64,000 bases of DNA, taken from NCBI GenBank assembly GCA_024123955.1, contig CP099652.1, positions 2,108,001 through 2,172,000 on the forward strand, written 5' to 3'. Below are positions 17,622 to 25,537 of the stretch, in pieces. Made by a program: the position numbers and the translations under genes. Positions within the stretch are counted from its first letter, which is position 1. Each line of letters opens with the position of its first letter. Origin of the DNA: Oxalobacteraceae bacterium OTU3CINTB1. GTDB lineage: Bacteria; Pseudomonadota; Gammaproteobacteria; Burkholderiales; Burkholderiaceae_D. Below the pieces are notes generated by a model that worked only from the letters and a program-made list of their open reading frames with translations, did not search any database and was not told where the DNA came from.

Positions 17622-18635
17622 ATGAATACCATAACAATAAGCATCTACGTGCTGGGCGTGCTGATCGCGCTGGCCTTGGTGTTTGACTTCATGAACGGCT
17701 TCCACGACGCCGCCAACGCGATCGCCACCGTCGTCTCGACGGGTGTGCTGAAGCCGCAAACGGCGGTGGCCATGGCCGCGTTCTTCAATTTCGTCGCCAT
17801 TTTCGTGTTCCACCAGTTGACCGTGGCCGCCACCGTCGGCAAGGGCACCATCGACCCGAGCGTGGTGGACCAGTACGTGATCTTCGGCGCGCTGGTCGGC
17901 GCCATCGTCTGGAACATCGTCACCTGGTACTACGGCATTCCGTCGTCGTCGTCGCACGCGCTGATCGGCGGCCTGGTCGGCGCTGCCGTGGCCAAGAGCG
18001 GCACCGGCGCGCTGATCTCGGCCGGCCTGATCAAGACCGTGGCCTTCATCGTGCTCTCGCCGCTGCTCGGCTTCATCTTCGGCTCGCTGATGATGTTGCT
18101 CGTGTCGTGGGTGTTCGTGCGCTCGACGCCGCGCCGGGTCGACAAATGGTTCCGCCGCCTGCAACTGCTGTCGGCCGCCTCGTACAGCCTCGGCCACGGC
18201 GGCAACGACGCCCAAAAGACCATCGGCATCATCTGGATGCTGCTCATCGCCGCCGGCTACTCGCAGGCCGGCGACGCCGAGCCGCCGCTGTGGGTGATCG
18301 TGTCGTGCTACACGGCGATCTCGTTCGGCACCTTGTTCGGCGGCTGGCGCATCGTCAAGACCATGGGCCAGAAGATCACCAAGCTCAAACCGGTGGGCGG
18401 CTTCTGCGCCGAGACCGGCGGCGCGATCACCCTGTTCACCGCCACCGCCCTCGGCGTGCCGGTGTCGACCACGCACACCATCACCGGCGCCATCGTCGGC
18501 GTCGGTTCCGCGCAAAAGATGTCGGCGGTGCGCTGGGGCGTGGCCGGCAACATCGTCTGGGCGTGGATCTTCACCATACCGGCGTCGGCCTTCGTCGCCG
18601 CGATCGCTTGGTGGGTGGGGCAGCACATCATGTAA
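17622..18635 (+). CDS. pit: Low-affinity inorganic phosphate transporter
   Basis: A 337-residue inner-membrane carrier of the PiT family. The two PiT signature repeats are visible: FDFMNGFHDAANAIATVVSTGVL near residue 21 and YSLGHGGNDAQKTIGI near residue 190. About ten hydrophobic segments are present. It imports phosphate, usually as a metal-phosphate complex, with protons. It follows its PhoU-like partner closely and ends at a terminator. Confidence 0.95.
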   Translation: MNTITISIYVLGVLIALALVFDFMNGFHDAANAIATVVSTGVLKPQTAVAMAAFFNFVAIFVFHQLTVAATVGKGTIDPSVVDQYVIFGALVGAIVWNIVTWYYGIPSSSSHALIGGLVGAAVAKSGTGALISAGLIKTVAFIVLSPLLGFIFGSLMMLLVSWVFVRSTPRRVDKWFRRLQLLSAASYSLGHGGNDAQKTIGIIWMLLIAAGYSQAGDAEPPLWVIVSCYTAISFGTLFGGWRIVKTMGQKITKLKPVGGFCAETGGAITLFTATALGVPVSTTHTITGAIVGVGSAQKMSAVRWGVAGNIVWAWIFTIPASAFVAAIAWWVGQHIM

Positions 18636-18640
18636 CGCGA

Positions 18641-18665
18641 AAGGGAGCCGAGGCTCCCTTTTTTA
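18641..18665 (+). terminator. Rho-independent terminator after pit
   Basis: AAGGGAGCC (18641-18649) and GGCTCCCTT (18652-18660) form a stem followed by a T run to 18665. The last bases overlap the stop codon of the convergent gene. Confidence 0.93.
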
Positions 18666-19157
18666 TTGGACGCGGGACTGGGGCGGCTGCGCCGTCGTGG
18701 TCGACGATGAGTCGCCGCTGGCCGGACGGATGCGAAGCTCGTCGCCGACCCTTTGAATGTCGAGATCGATGTCGGCCCGGCCGTAGGCGATTTCAGGCGG
18801 GATAGGAATCGCTTGGGAATTGCCGCTTCGGAATGCTTTGGTGGTGTGGCGGCGCAATCGCCACAAGTTGGCGTCGCCACTAGGCATGGGCACGGGGTAA
18901 TGGGATTGAGGAGGCAGTCCGACTTTTTCGTAAGCCTGCCGCACGCGTTCTTGTTGCTCAGCTTCCGGCAAGTCCGGCGGTAATTCAACGGTGGCTTTTT
19001 TGCCGTCTTTCGACTTCAGGACAAAGGTGTAGTCGTCCTCCGGTCGACGAGGGAAGAAATGACGAATGGCCAGCGCGAGAGTGATGGCGACCGCGATGGA
19101 ACCAAGCATCCAAGAGAAAATCAGGAGCAGCCCATCGATAACCGAATCCCAGTTCAT
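18663..19157 (-). CDS. Membrane protein fused to a VapB/AbrB-type DNA-binding domain
   Basis: A 164-residue protein of unknown function. Residues about 7-35 form a membrane segment (LLLIFSWMLGSIAVAITLAL), followed by a soluble stretch with a KDGKKATVELPPDLPEAEQQE segment. Residues about 105-150 match the swapped-hairpin AbrB fold of VapB-type antitoxins (AFRSGNSQAIPIPPEI, then DIDLDIQRVGDELRIRP). The ATG at 19157 overlaps the stop of the upstream membrane gene by ATGA. A broken paralogue of the same DNA-binding domain lies 1.3 kb away at 20279-20425. A membrane-tethered AbrB domain is unusual; no toxin is adjacent. Function unknown. Confidence 0.65.
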   Translation of the reverse strand: MNWDSVIDGLLLIFSWMLGSIAVAITLALAIRHFFPRRPEDDYTFVLKSKDGKKATVELPPDLPEAEQQERVRQAYEKVGLPPQSHYPVPMPSGDANLWRLRRHTTKAFRSGNSQAIPIPPEIAYGRADIDLDIQRVGDELRIRPASGDSSSTTTAQPPQSRVQ

Positions 19158-19630
19158 TTTTTGCCCCCTCGCGCAAAATCCACAAGAACCGCGATGCCCC
19201 AAAGTATAGCGCCGATAAGAATAGCGGTCCGTCCGCCATCGACGTTCGCAAAAAAACGATCGCCATCCGTAAGGCTTAGATACAAGCTGGTTGCCCAGGC
19301 GGAAAAACCTAGCCAAACCGTGACCTTGATCCATTGCGCGCAGTGATCTTCCCTGCGATCGAAGGATATGCGCTTGGAGGAACTCGCAGCGGTTCGATGC
19401 AGTTCCCTTGCTCGCGTGAGCGGCAGTAGCATGCCAAGCGACGCTGCACCGACTGTCGGGCCAATAAATGCGGCGGGGGCGGGATCGCTTAAGCTGCTGC
19501 GCATGAGAAATTCAAAAATAGCCATTACCCAAGGAAATGCCCATGTGAGGATTCTGGGTTCCATGATATTTATGCGAGGGTCGAGGTGTCCAATGTAAAC
19601 CTTTATCCCCGGCGATGAGTTGATCTGCAT
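19154..19630 (-). CDS. Hypothetical inner-membrane protein
   Basis: A 158-residue protein, not recognised. It has hydrophobic segments at about residues 28-45 (LTWAFPWVMAIFEFLM), 50-70 (AAFIGPTVGAASLGMLLPL), 98-115 (WIKVTVWLGFSAWATSLYL) and 130-150 (AILIGAILWGIAVLVDFA). An ATG at 19630 is used; a later ATG (19563, MEPRIL) is possible. Its stop overlaps the start of the VapB-like fusion gene by four bases, so the two form a translationally coupled pair. Confidence 0.55.
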   Translation of the reverse strand: MQINSSPGIKVYIGHLDPRINIMEPRILTWAFPWVMAIFEFLMRSSLSDPAPAAFIGPTVGAASLGMLLPLTRARELHRTAASSSKRISFDRREDHCAQWIKVTVWLGFSAWATSLYLSLTDGDRFFANVDGGRTAILIGAILWGIAVLVDFARGGKK

Positions 19631-19665
19631 TGCGGTAAAATCGATAACTTCTTGATGGGCTAAGC

Positions 19666-20055
19666 ATGCAAAAAGTTGATTTCGGAACGTTGACCCAGTT
19701 GGCGCAGGCGTCCGCCGCGGTAGGCATACCTTGCAGCTGCAATCAGGCATCGCTGGCGGGTTGGCAGGCGTTGCCGATGACTCTTGAATTGGACCGCTTC
19801 GAGGACCTCGGCACGTTGATGGACGATCCGTACGATGAACCGACGTTCGTCGAATTCCATCCGAACGACACGCGCTACGAAAGCGAGGATGCGCCGATCG
19901 CGCCGCGCTACTATCCTTACAACCGCTGCACGGTGTCGCGCTGCATGAATTGCGGCCGCAACTATCTTCGTTACAACGAGGCCGGCGGTTATTTCACCGA
20001 GCTGCGCATCCGCGCATTGCAGCCCGACTTATTGGTGGACGCCGCGCTGCCTTGA
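19666..20055 (+). CDS. Conserved hypothetical protein with Cys-rich (zinc-binding-like) motifs
   Basis: A 129-residue soluble protein without recognised function. It has CSC near residue 24 and a C-terminal cluster RCTVSRCMNCGRNYLRYNE at about 86-105 that looks like a metal-binding knuckle, followed by GGYFTELRIR. The middle is acidic (LMDDPYDEPTFVEF). It is transcribed divergently from the membrane-protein pair. Codon use and composition are in line with neighbours, so it is likely a real gene. Confidence 0.6.
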   Translation: MQKVDFGTLTQLAQASAAVGIPCSCNQASLAGWQALPMTLELDRFEDLGTLMDDPYDEPTFVEFHPNDTRYESEDAPIAPRYYPYNRCTVSRCMNCGRNYLRYNEAGGYFTELRIRALQPDLLVDAALP

Positions 20056-20063
20056 GTGCCATT

Positions 20064-20330
20064 TCATGCGGGAGCCAGCCGCAAGGGCAGCGCCCACCGG
20101 ATAACGATAGTCGTCAACAGTAGCATCGCGCCGGCACCGACCAACAGCGCGTCTGCGCCGAACTTCGCCGACACGCCGGCGACCGCCAGCGACAGTGGCG
20201 TGATGCCGGCCGATGCCAGCCCCAGCACGCTCATCACGCGGCCCAGCATGTCGCCGGGCACGCGACCTTGCAGCCAGCTTAGTACGCCGACATTGATGAA
20301 ACCCGCCACCGCGCCGAGCCCACGCGCTCT
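20064..20330 (-). pseudogene. C-terminal fragment of an MFS transporter
   Basis: About 85 codons matching only the last two or three membrane segments of a major facilitator permease: GAVAGFINVGVLSWLQGRVP, GDMLGRVMSVLG, then a final hydrophobic helix and a short tail. The MFS-like frame begins abruptly at about 20325-20330, where the VapB-like fragment stops matching. The rest of the transporter is missing. A GTG at 20309 is the only in-frame start candidate. Reads as a deletion remnant. Confidence 0.75.
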
Positions 20331-20425
20331 ATTTCAAGATCGATGTCGGTTCGTTCGAATGCAAGCTCCGTGGGAATTTCGACCGCTTGCGAGTCGCCAT
20401 TTTTAAATGCTCTTGTCGTGTGCAT
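20279..20425 (-). pseudogene. Truncated VapB-type antitoxin fragment
   Basis: From an ATG at 20425 the frame encodes HTTRAFKNGDSQAVEIPTE and IDLEIERVG, the N-terminal two thirds of a VapB/AbrB antitoxin. It then runs into 12 unrelated residues encoded by DNA of the MFS fragment in another frame. No VapC-like toxin follows. The segment is a paralogue of the domain fused in the gene at 18663-19157. The 5' end, with GGGAGG upstream of the ATG, is intact, so a short peptide may still be made. Confidence 0.7.
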
Positions 20426-20457
20426 GACCACCTCCCGTGCATTCTGTTTAGGGCATG

Positions 20458-22182
20458 TTACGCCGCGTCCGGCGCAAACAGCTTGTCGTAGGCGGCCAGC
20501 AGGCTTTGATGCAGGGCGCTGCCTTCGAAGTTCGGGCCCAGCGTCTCCAGGCCGAAGAAGCGTTCGGAACCGTCGAGCAGGGCCTCGGCCATCGCCAAGG
20601 TCTCGGCGCCGTACAGCAGCCCCAGCGCGCGGCGGAAGTTCTCCGGCTCCTCGAGCCTGACGATGCTCTCGATGCAGCGGTACACCAGCCGGCGTGGCCT
20701 GGGCAGGTCGCCATAATGGTGGATCCAGTTGCAACCCTCTAGCACCGCTTCCTCGTCGCCCACCACCAACGCCAGCAAGGTTTTCAGCTCGCCGATGCGC
20801 AGCTGTTTCCACGGCGTGCCGGCCGGCACCGCGAGGCCGAGGATTTCCCACACCGCCCGTTCGTCGTCCAGGTTGGAGGTCTGCAGCTCAACCAGCAAGG
20901 CGGTGCATTCCTGCACGCTGAGCTCGTGCAGGCGCGCCAGCAGCGGTCGCAGCGCGTTGCCGACGCTGTCGTTCTCCCACTCCAGGTCCTCGACCGGATG
21001 GATTTCGGAGAAGTCCGGCACCACGATGCGGCAGGTGTGGACGCCTTGCTCGTCGAAGTCGGCCACGTAGATATCCTTCCCCTCCGCGTGCAAGGCGTCG
21101 ACCAGCCACCGGTAGTCCTCCCCGCTAGTGCTGCTGAAGTTCCAGTCGACGAACGGATAGTCCGAGGTGTCGCTCAGGAAGTCCCACGCGATCACGCCGC
21201 CCGCACCGAGGAAGTGCGCCTCCAGGTTGGCGGCGGCGTCGGTCTCGTCAGGGTCGAAGCTTGGCTCCGGGTAACCTTCGAGCGCGTCGAGCGACAGGCC
21301 CGGCGGCAGCCCGGCCAGCGCCCGTCCCAGTGCGATTTTCAGGCTCGGGTGCGCGCCGTAGCTGGTGATCACGCCCTGGTCTTTCGGATGGATCAGCGTG
21401 ACGTTCATGACCGGGTATTTGCCGCCCAGCGAGGCATCCTTGACCAGCACGCCGAAACCGGCCGCGCGCAGCCCGGCGATGCCAGCCTCGATGTGGGGGA
21501 AGCGCGCGATGACGTCGTCCGGCACCTCCGGCAGGCACAGGCCCTCGCCGATCACGCGGAACTGGATGGCGCGCTCGAAGATCGCCGACAGCGCCTGCAC
21601 GCGCGCCTCGTTGACGGTATTGCCGGCGGCCGTGCCGTTGCTGGCGTACAGGTTCCCGATGAGGTTGACCGGGATGTAGACGGTGGCGCTGTCGCGCAGG
21701 CGCTGGTAGGGCAGGGCACAGATGCCGCGCCCGGCGTTGCCGGAGTTGAGGTCGACCAGCACGCCGGCGTCGATGTCGCCGTCTGGATTGTAGAGCGCGT
21801 GCAGCTCGGGGTTGAGCAGTCCGGACGGCCACGAGCCGTCGGCGCTCGGCGCGAACCATCTCTCGCCCGGGTAGTGCACGAGCGCCGCTTCGCCGCGCGC
21901 GGCGCCCAGGTGGTAGCGGGTCCAGAAGTCGTGGGTGCCGAGCCGTTCGACGAACGCGCCGTAGGCGCTGGCGCGCGCGGCCAGTTCGGTCGCTCCCTTG
22001 CCGTGCGCGACCAGCAGCGGGCAGTCGTCGTCCTTGAGCTGCATCGACCAGATGCCGTGGACCTCGTGTATCGGCGTCGATTCTGTCAGCCGGAAGCGGC
22101 GCCTGGCCAGCGTGGCCTGCAAGCTGGCGATGGTGGTTTCGAGGGCGGAGTCTTTGCCCGGGATGGTGGTGTCAGTAGTCAT
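20458..22182 (-). CDS. ycaO: YcaO-domain protein (cyclodehydratase-fold, E. coli YcaO type)
   Basis: A 574-residue protein aligning over its full length with enterobacterial YcaO: IPGKDSALETTIA at the start, GKGATELAARASAYGAFVERLGT, PLDLNSGN-like LVDLNSGNAGRGICALPY, VYIPVNLIGNLYASNGTAAG, NEARVQALSAIFERAIQ, and DYPFVDWNFSSTSGEDYRWL. YcaO enzymes use ATP to activate amide backbones; E. coli YcaO is linked to beta-methylthiolation of ribosomal protein S12. The proline-rich C-terminal end of azole-forming YcaOs is not present, consistent with this non-azoline subgroup. No precursor peptide is seen nearby. The start at 22182 gives the expected N-terminus. Confidence 0.93.
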   Translation of the reverse strand: MTTDTTIPGKDSALETTIASLQATLARRRFRLTESTPIHEVHGIWSMQLKDDDCPLLVAHGKGATELAARASAYGAFVERLGTHDFWTRYHLGAARGEAALVHYPGERWFAPSADGSWPSGLLNPELHALYNPDGDIDAGVLVDLNSGNAGRGICALPYQRLRDSATVYIPVNLIGNLYASNGTAAGNTVNEARVQALSAIFERAIQFRVIGEGLCLPEVPDDVIARFPHIEAGIAGLRAAGFGVLVKDASLGGKYPVMNVTLIHPKDQGVITSYGAHPSLKIALGRALAGLPPGLSLDALEGYPEPSFDPDETDAAANLEAHFLGAGGVIAWDFLSDTSDYPFVDWNFSSTSGEDYRWLVDALHAEGKDIYVADFDEQGVHTCRIVVPDFSEIHPVEDLEWENDSVGNALRPLLARLHELSVQECTALLVELQTSNLDDERAVWEILGLAVPAGTPWKQLRIGELKTLLALVVGDEEAVLEGCNWIHHYGDLPRPRRLVYRCIESIVRLEEPENFRRALGLLYGAETLAMAEALLDGSERFFGLETLGPNFEGSALHQSLLAAYDKLFAPDAA

Positions 22183-22338
22183 CGTGCAATCTCTGTAGGG
22201 GAGTCGAGGCTGGCGCGATGGGGCAACCGCGCCGGCGAGGCTGAATGCATGGATGTTCCATCCCAGCTTACCACCGTCGGGGCCGCGATGTCGCAAATGC
22301 GCTATCATGCCGCCTTTTCCAAATTCACTCAGGCATCA

Positions 22339-23205
22339 ATGACATTACTTCCGGGCAAGGCCCAGCGCGGCATGCGCCCCTCCCGGTTCCGGCAATACAG
22401 CGAGGCGCTCATGAACGCCGCCTTGCTCGGCGGACTGGTGGCGTCGTTGAGTTACCGCCTCGGCCTGCACGGCCGCCTCGGCGTGACCCGCTACGGCGTG
22501 GCGCTCCCCCCCGAACGCCGTTTGCCGCGCCCGCTCAAGATCGCCTTCGCCTCCGATTTCCATGCCGGCCCGCCCACCCACGCCGGCCTGTTCGACGCGC
22601 TGTTCAAGAGCATCGACGCCGAGCGGCCCGACCTGCTGCTGCTGGGCGGCGACTACGTCCACGGCCCGGCGCGTTACGCGGGCGCGCTGTGCGAGGCGCT
22701 GGCGACGTGCCATCCGCCGCTGGGCAAGTTGGCCGTGTTCGGCAACCACGACCTGATCACCGACCACGGCCTGCTCGAACGCATGTTCGCGCGCGCCGGG
22801 GTGGAGATGCTGGTCAACCGCGCGCACGCCTTGCCGGCGCCGTTCGACGGCGTGTCGGTGTGCGGCATGGACGATCCGTGGACCGGCGCGCCCGACGGCC
22901 ACGCCACGTTCGCCGGCGCCGGCCCCACGCGGGTGCTGCTGATGCACGCGCCCGACGGCCTGCTGCGCCTCGACGGCCACCGCTTCGATGTCGGTTTCGC
23001 CGGCCACACCCATGGCGGACAAATCGCCACCGGCGACGGCACGCCGCTGGTGATGCCGCGCGGGCCGCTGTCGCGTTCCTTGCATTATGGGCGTTTCCCG
23101 CTGCGCGGTAACGGCGAGCTGATCGTCAGTCGCGGCGTGGGTTGCAGCGGTATCCCGGTGCGCATCAACGCCGATCCGGAACTGGTGATCTGCACTGTGC
23201 AATAA
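22339..23205 (+). CDS. Calcineurin-like metallophosphoesterase, membrane-associated (YaeI/YkuE type)
   Basis: A 288-residue protein with one N-terminal hydrophobic segment (AALLGGLVASLSYRLGL) and the full two-metal phosphoesterase signature: DFHAG, GGDYVHG, GNHD, and GHTHGGQ. This set and the N-terminal anchor resemble YaeI/YkuE lipid-A or UDP-sugar phosphodiesterases, but substrate is unproven. An ATG at 22339 is used; an in-frame ATG at 22288 would add 17 residues. The GNAT gene follows after 8 bases. Confidence 0.88.
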   Translation: MTLLPGKAQRGMRPSRFRQYSEALMNAALLGGLVASLSYRLGLHGRLGVTRYGVALPPERRLPRPLKIAFASDFHAGPPTHAGLFDALFKSIDAERPDLLLLGGDYVHGPARYAGALCEALATCHPPLGKLAVFGNHDLITDHGLLERMFARAGVEMLVNRAHALPAPFDGVSVCGMDDPWTGAPDGHATFAGAGPTRVLLMHAPDGLLRLDGHRFDVGFAGHTHGGQIATGDGTPLVMPRGPLSRSLHYGRFPLRGNGELIVSRGVGCSGIPVRINADPELVICTVQ

Positions 23206-23213
23206 TCGTTTGC

Positions 23214-23684
23214 ATGAACAAGCCGATCCCCACCGTGGTGCTCACGCCGGAAGACCCCGGTGCCGCCGACGCCCTGGCGTTGATGGCGGAGCTGTCGACG
23301 GTGCTCGAGGAGATCACCGGCAGCAGCGGCAAGGCCTCGTTCGACGCCGACGACGTGCGCGGCCCGATGGCGTGTTTCGTGGTCGCGCGCGACGCCGCCG
23401 GCGTGGCCCAGGGCTGCGGCGCCTTCCGGCCGCTGGAGCCGGGCGTGGCAGAGATCAAGCGCATGTACGCGCGCCGCCACAGCAGCGGCATCGGCAGCGC
23501 CGTGCTGGGCTACCTGGAGCGGGAAGCGGTCGCGCTGGGCTACCAGGCGATCTGGCTCGAGACGCGCCTGGTCAACCGTCGCGCGGTCGATTTTTACACG
23601 GCGCGCGGCTACGCCCGCATCGCCAACTACGGCAAATACATCGGTAATCCGCTCGCTGTTTGCTTTGAGAAACAACTGCCGTGA
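23214..23684 (+). CDS. GNAT family N-acetyltransferase
   Basis: A 156-residue acetyl-CoA-dependent transferase. The acetyl-CoA loop region is RRHSSGIGSAVLGYLEREA and the C-terminal strand-helix is RRAVDFYTARGYARIANYG, followed by the KYIGNPLAVCFEK ending common to a small-molecule GNAT group. Substrate unknown. It lies 8 bases after the phosphoesterase and is probably co-transcribed. Confidence 0.88.
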   Translation: MNKPIPTVVLTPEDPGAADALALMAELSTVLEEITGSSGKASFDADDVRGPMACFVVARDAAGVAQGCGAFRPLEPGVAEIKRMYARRHSSGIGSAVLGYLEREAVALGYQAIWLETRLVNRRAVDFYTARGYARIANYGKYIGNPLAVCFEKQLP

Positions 23685-23815
23685 AATTAACACGCAGGGC
23701 TTAGAAACACCTTACGTGTAAGTTTCGTCTTACAAGCCGAGGCTCCGTGCTCCGCTTCCGCGCCGTGCTGATCGGGTTCAGAATATGGCCTGTTTCGTCA
23801 AAGGCCAGAAAAACC

Positions 23816-24295
23816 ATGCGTATCATCGATCAGCGTTACCTCTCCAGCGACAACCGCTATTCCACCCAGCCTTGCCTGCTCAGTATTCTCGAAGTCGACG
23901 ACGCGCCGTCCACGCCGGCCGCGCTGGCGTCGCTCGACCAGCGCCTGCTGGCGATGCTGCCGGGCGTGCGCAGCCACGCCGGCCTGGTCGGCATGCGCGG
24001 CGACGACGTGCCGCAGATCGTGCGCGTGGTGCAGCAGGTGGCGTTGGAATTGCGCCGTCTGGCGCTCAACGAAGTGACGGTGGGTTTCGTCGGCGTGGTG
24101 CCGCGCATGCAGGGCCGCTACCGCCTGGTGCTGCCGTACGCGGCCAAGAACGCCGCCGCCCCGGCGCTGCGCATCGCCACGCAAATGGTCAGCGCGTTGC
24201 GCGCCGGCCGCGCCTTCAACCTGCCGGCCGCCGTGGCCCGGCTGCGCGCGCTGGCCGACCGCCGTTTGACGGCCCGCCCGGCGGTGGCGGCCTGA
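23816..24295 (+). CDS. Stand-alone cyanophycin synthetase N-terminal domain-like protein
   Basis: A 159-residue soluble protein. It matches the pattern of the CphA1 N-domain: MRIIDQRYLSSDNRYS at the start (compare the LRGPNYWS segment of CphA1), LAMLPGVRSH, the helix VQQVALELRRLALNEVTVGF, and GRYRLVLPYA. The ATP-grasp and Mur-ligase-like catalytic domains of cyanophycin synthetase do not follow; the frame stops and a palindromic repeat comes next. It is either a remnant or a free-standing domain. An ATG at 23816 is used although the frame is open from 23747. No other cyanophycin gene is in the window. Confidence 0.6.
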   Translation: MRIIDQRYLSSDNRYSTQPCLLSILEVDDAPSTPAALASLDQRLLAMLPGVRSHAGLVGMRGDDVPQIVRVVQQVALELRRLALNEVTVGFVGVVPRMQGRYRLVLPYAAKNAAAPALRIATQMVSALRAGRAFNLPAAVARLRALADRRLTARPAVAA

Positions 24296-24311
24296 TTTGT
24301 TGCGTGAGCGG

Positions 24312-24365
24312 CGGCGCACAGATGGCGGATTAGGCGGCACCCCGTAATCCGCCATCGGTGCGCCG
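24312..24365. repeat. Palindromic repeat (GGCGGATTA family), copy 2
   Basis: Arms CGGCGCAC-A-GATGGCGGATTA (24312-24332) and the complementary TAATCCGCCATC-G-GTGCGCCG (24345-24365) form a 21-bp hairpin with one mismatch and a 12-base loop. It lies between two convergent genes and may act as a bidirectional terminator. The core GGCGGATTA/TAATCCGCC is shared with copies at 10055 and 58991. Confidence 0.88.
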
Positions 24366-24388
24366 TCCGCGAGGCGTCAATCGACCGA

Positions 24389-25294
24389 TTACGATGCCCC
24401 GCCCAGCTCGATCTCCATCCCCTCGTAGGCCAGCACCACCTTCAGCCCGCCGAGCAGCGACGCATGGCGCGCCATCACGTCGGCGAACACCGCCTCCAGC
24501 TCATCGTCGCCGCGGGTCGGCTCGTGATGGGTGCAGTACAAGGTCCCGGCGCCGGTGCGCAGCGCCAGCGCGAACGCCGAGTCGAAGGTGCCGTGTCCCC
24601 AACCCCGCTTGGCGGGATATTCCTCCCTCGTATACGAACAATCGACAATCAGCGCGTCCACGCCCCGGGCCATGGTGTCGATGGCGGCGCTGCGCTCATG
24701 TATCCAGTGCTCGTAGGACGCGTGCTCCGGGTGGCCGTCCGGATGGATATTGTAGAAAGGCTCGTGGTCGCCGGTGAAAAACAGCGACTTGCCGTTGCAC
24801 TCGATGCGATATCCCAGATCGGTCACCGGATGGTTCATCACCACGTTGTTGACGGTGGCGTCGCCCACCTGGATCGCCTCGCCCACCGTCAGCGTGTGGT
24901 ATTCGATGGTCGCGTCCATCTGCGTTTCGCTAACCGGGAAATAACTATTTTGCAACTGCACGCCCATCACGTGTTCGATGCCGTTGCCGGTGACCGGGTC
25001 GGTGACGCCGTGCAGCCGCACCCTGCTGTCGCGCACGAACAGCGGCGTGAAGAACGGCAGCCCGTGGATATGGTCCCAGTGGCTGTGGGTGATGAAAATG
25101 TTGGCGTGGATGGCGGCGGTTTTGTTTTGGATTAAGGATTGCGCGAGCGAGAACAGGCCCGTGCCGCCATCGATAATGATCAGCGTGTCATCATCGGTGC
25201 GCACTTCGATGCAGGTGGTGTTGCCGCCGTAGCGCGCGGTGCGCGGCCCCGGCGAGGGGATGGAGCCGCGTACGCCCCAAAATCTGAATTTCAT
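24389..25294 (-). CDS. MBL-fold metallohydrolase (phosphodiesterase-like)
   Basis: A 301-residue metallo-beta-lactamase-fold enzyme beginning MKFRFWGVRGSIPSPGPRTA, the standard start of the RNase Z/cyclic-nucleotide phosphodiesterase-like branch. The metal motif is THSHWDHIHG, with later ligands in MNHP and in the TGDHEP and YCTHHEP segments. The family often acts on cyclic nucleotides or phosphodiesters; substrate is not known. It is divergent from the GAF/HD-GYP gene, sharing a 243-base intergenic region with several T-rich runs. Confidence 0.85.
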   Translation of the reverse strand: MKFRFWGVRGSIPSPGPRTARYGGNTTCIEVRTDDDTLIIIDGGTGLFSLAQSLIQNKTAAIHANIFITHSHWDHIHGLPFFTPLFVRDSRVRLHGVTDPVTGNGIEHVMGVQLQNSYFPVSETQMDATIEYHTLTVGEAIQVGDATVNNVVMNHPVTDLGYRIECNGKSLFFTGDHEPFYNIHPDGHPEHASYEHWIHERSAAIDTMARGVDALIVDCSYTREEYPAKRGWGHGTFDSAFALALRTGAGTLYCTHHEPTRGDDELEAVFADVMARHASLLGGLKVVLAYEGMEIELGGAS

Positions 25295-25537
25295 GCTCTA
25301 TCCCTAGTGATTTTTTTGTCATTTTGCCCGTGCCGGCTGATTTTTTTGCCTTGCCACCAACGGCCGATGATAGCTTTTTTTTCCTGCGGGAGGGTGTAAC
25401 AGAACAAGAAACAGCGCCGGAAAGCGGCAATTTTGCCGCACTGCACATTTCTCCATGTACAACAGCTTGCGCGGCGGCTACACTCGTCAGTGCGTCGATG
25501 CCAGTCACTTTCCTTAAACGGTAACAAAAAAACAATC

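Noticed and set aside
20926..22338. Long frame upstream of the metallophosphoesterase
   Set aside because: It is antisense to ycaO; the phosphoesterase homology begins only near 22339.
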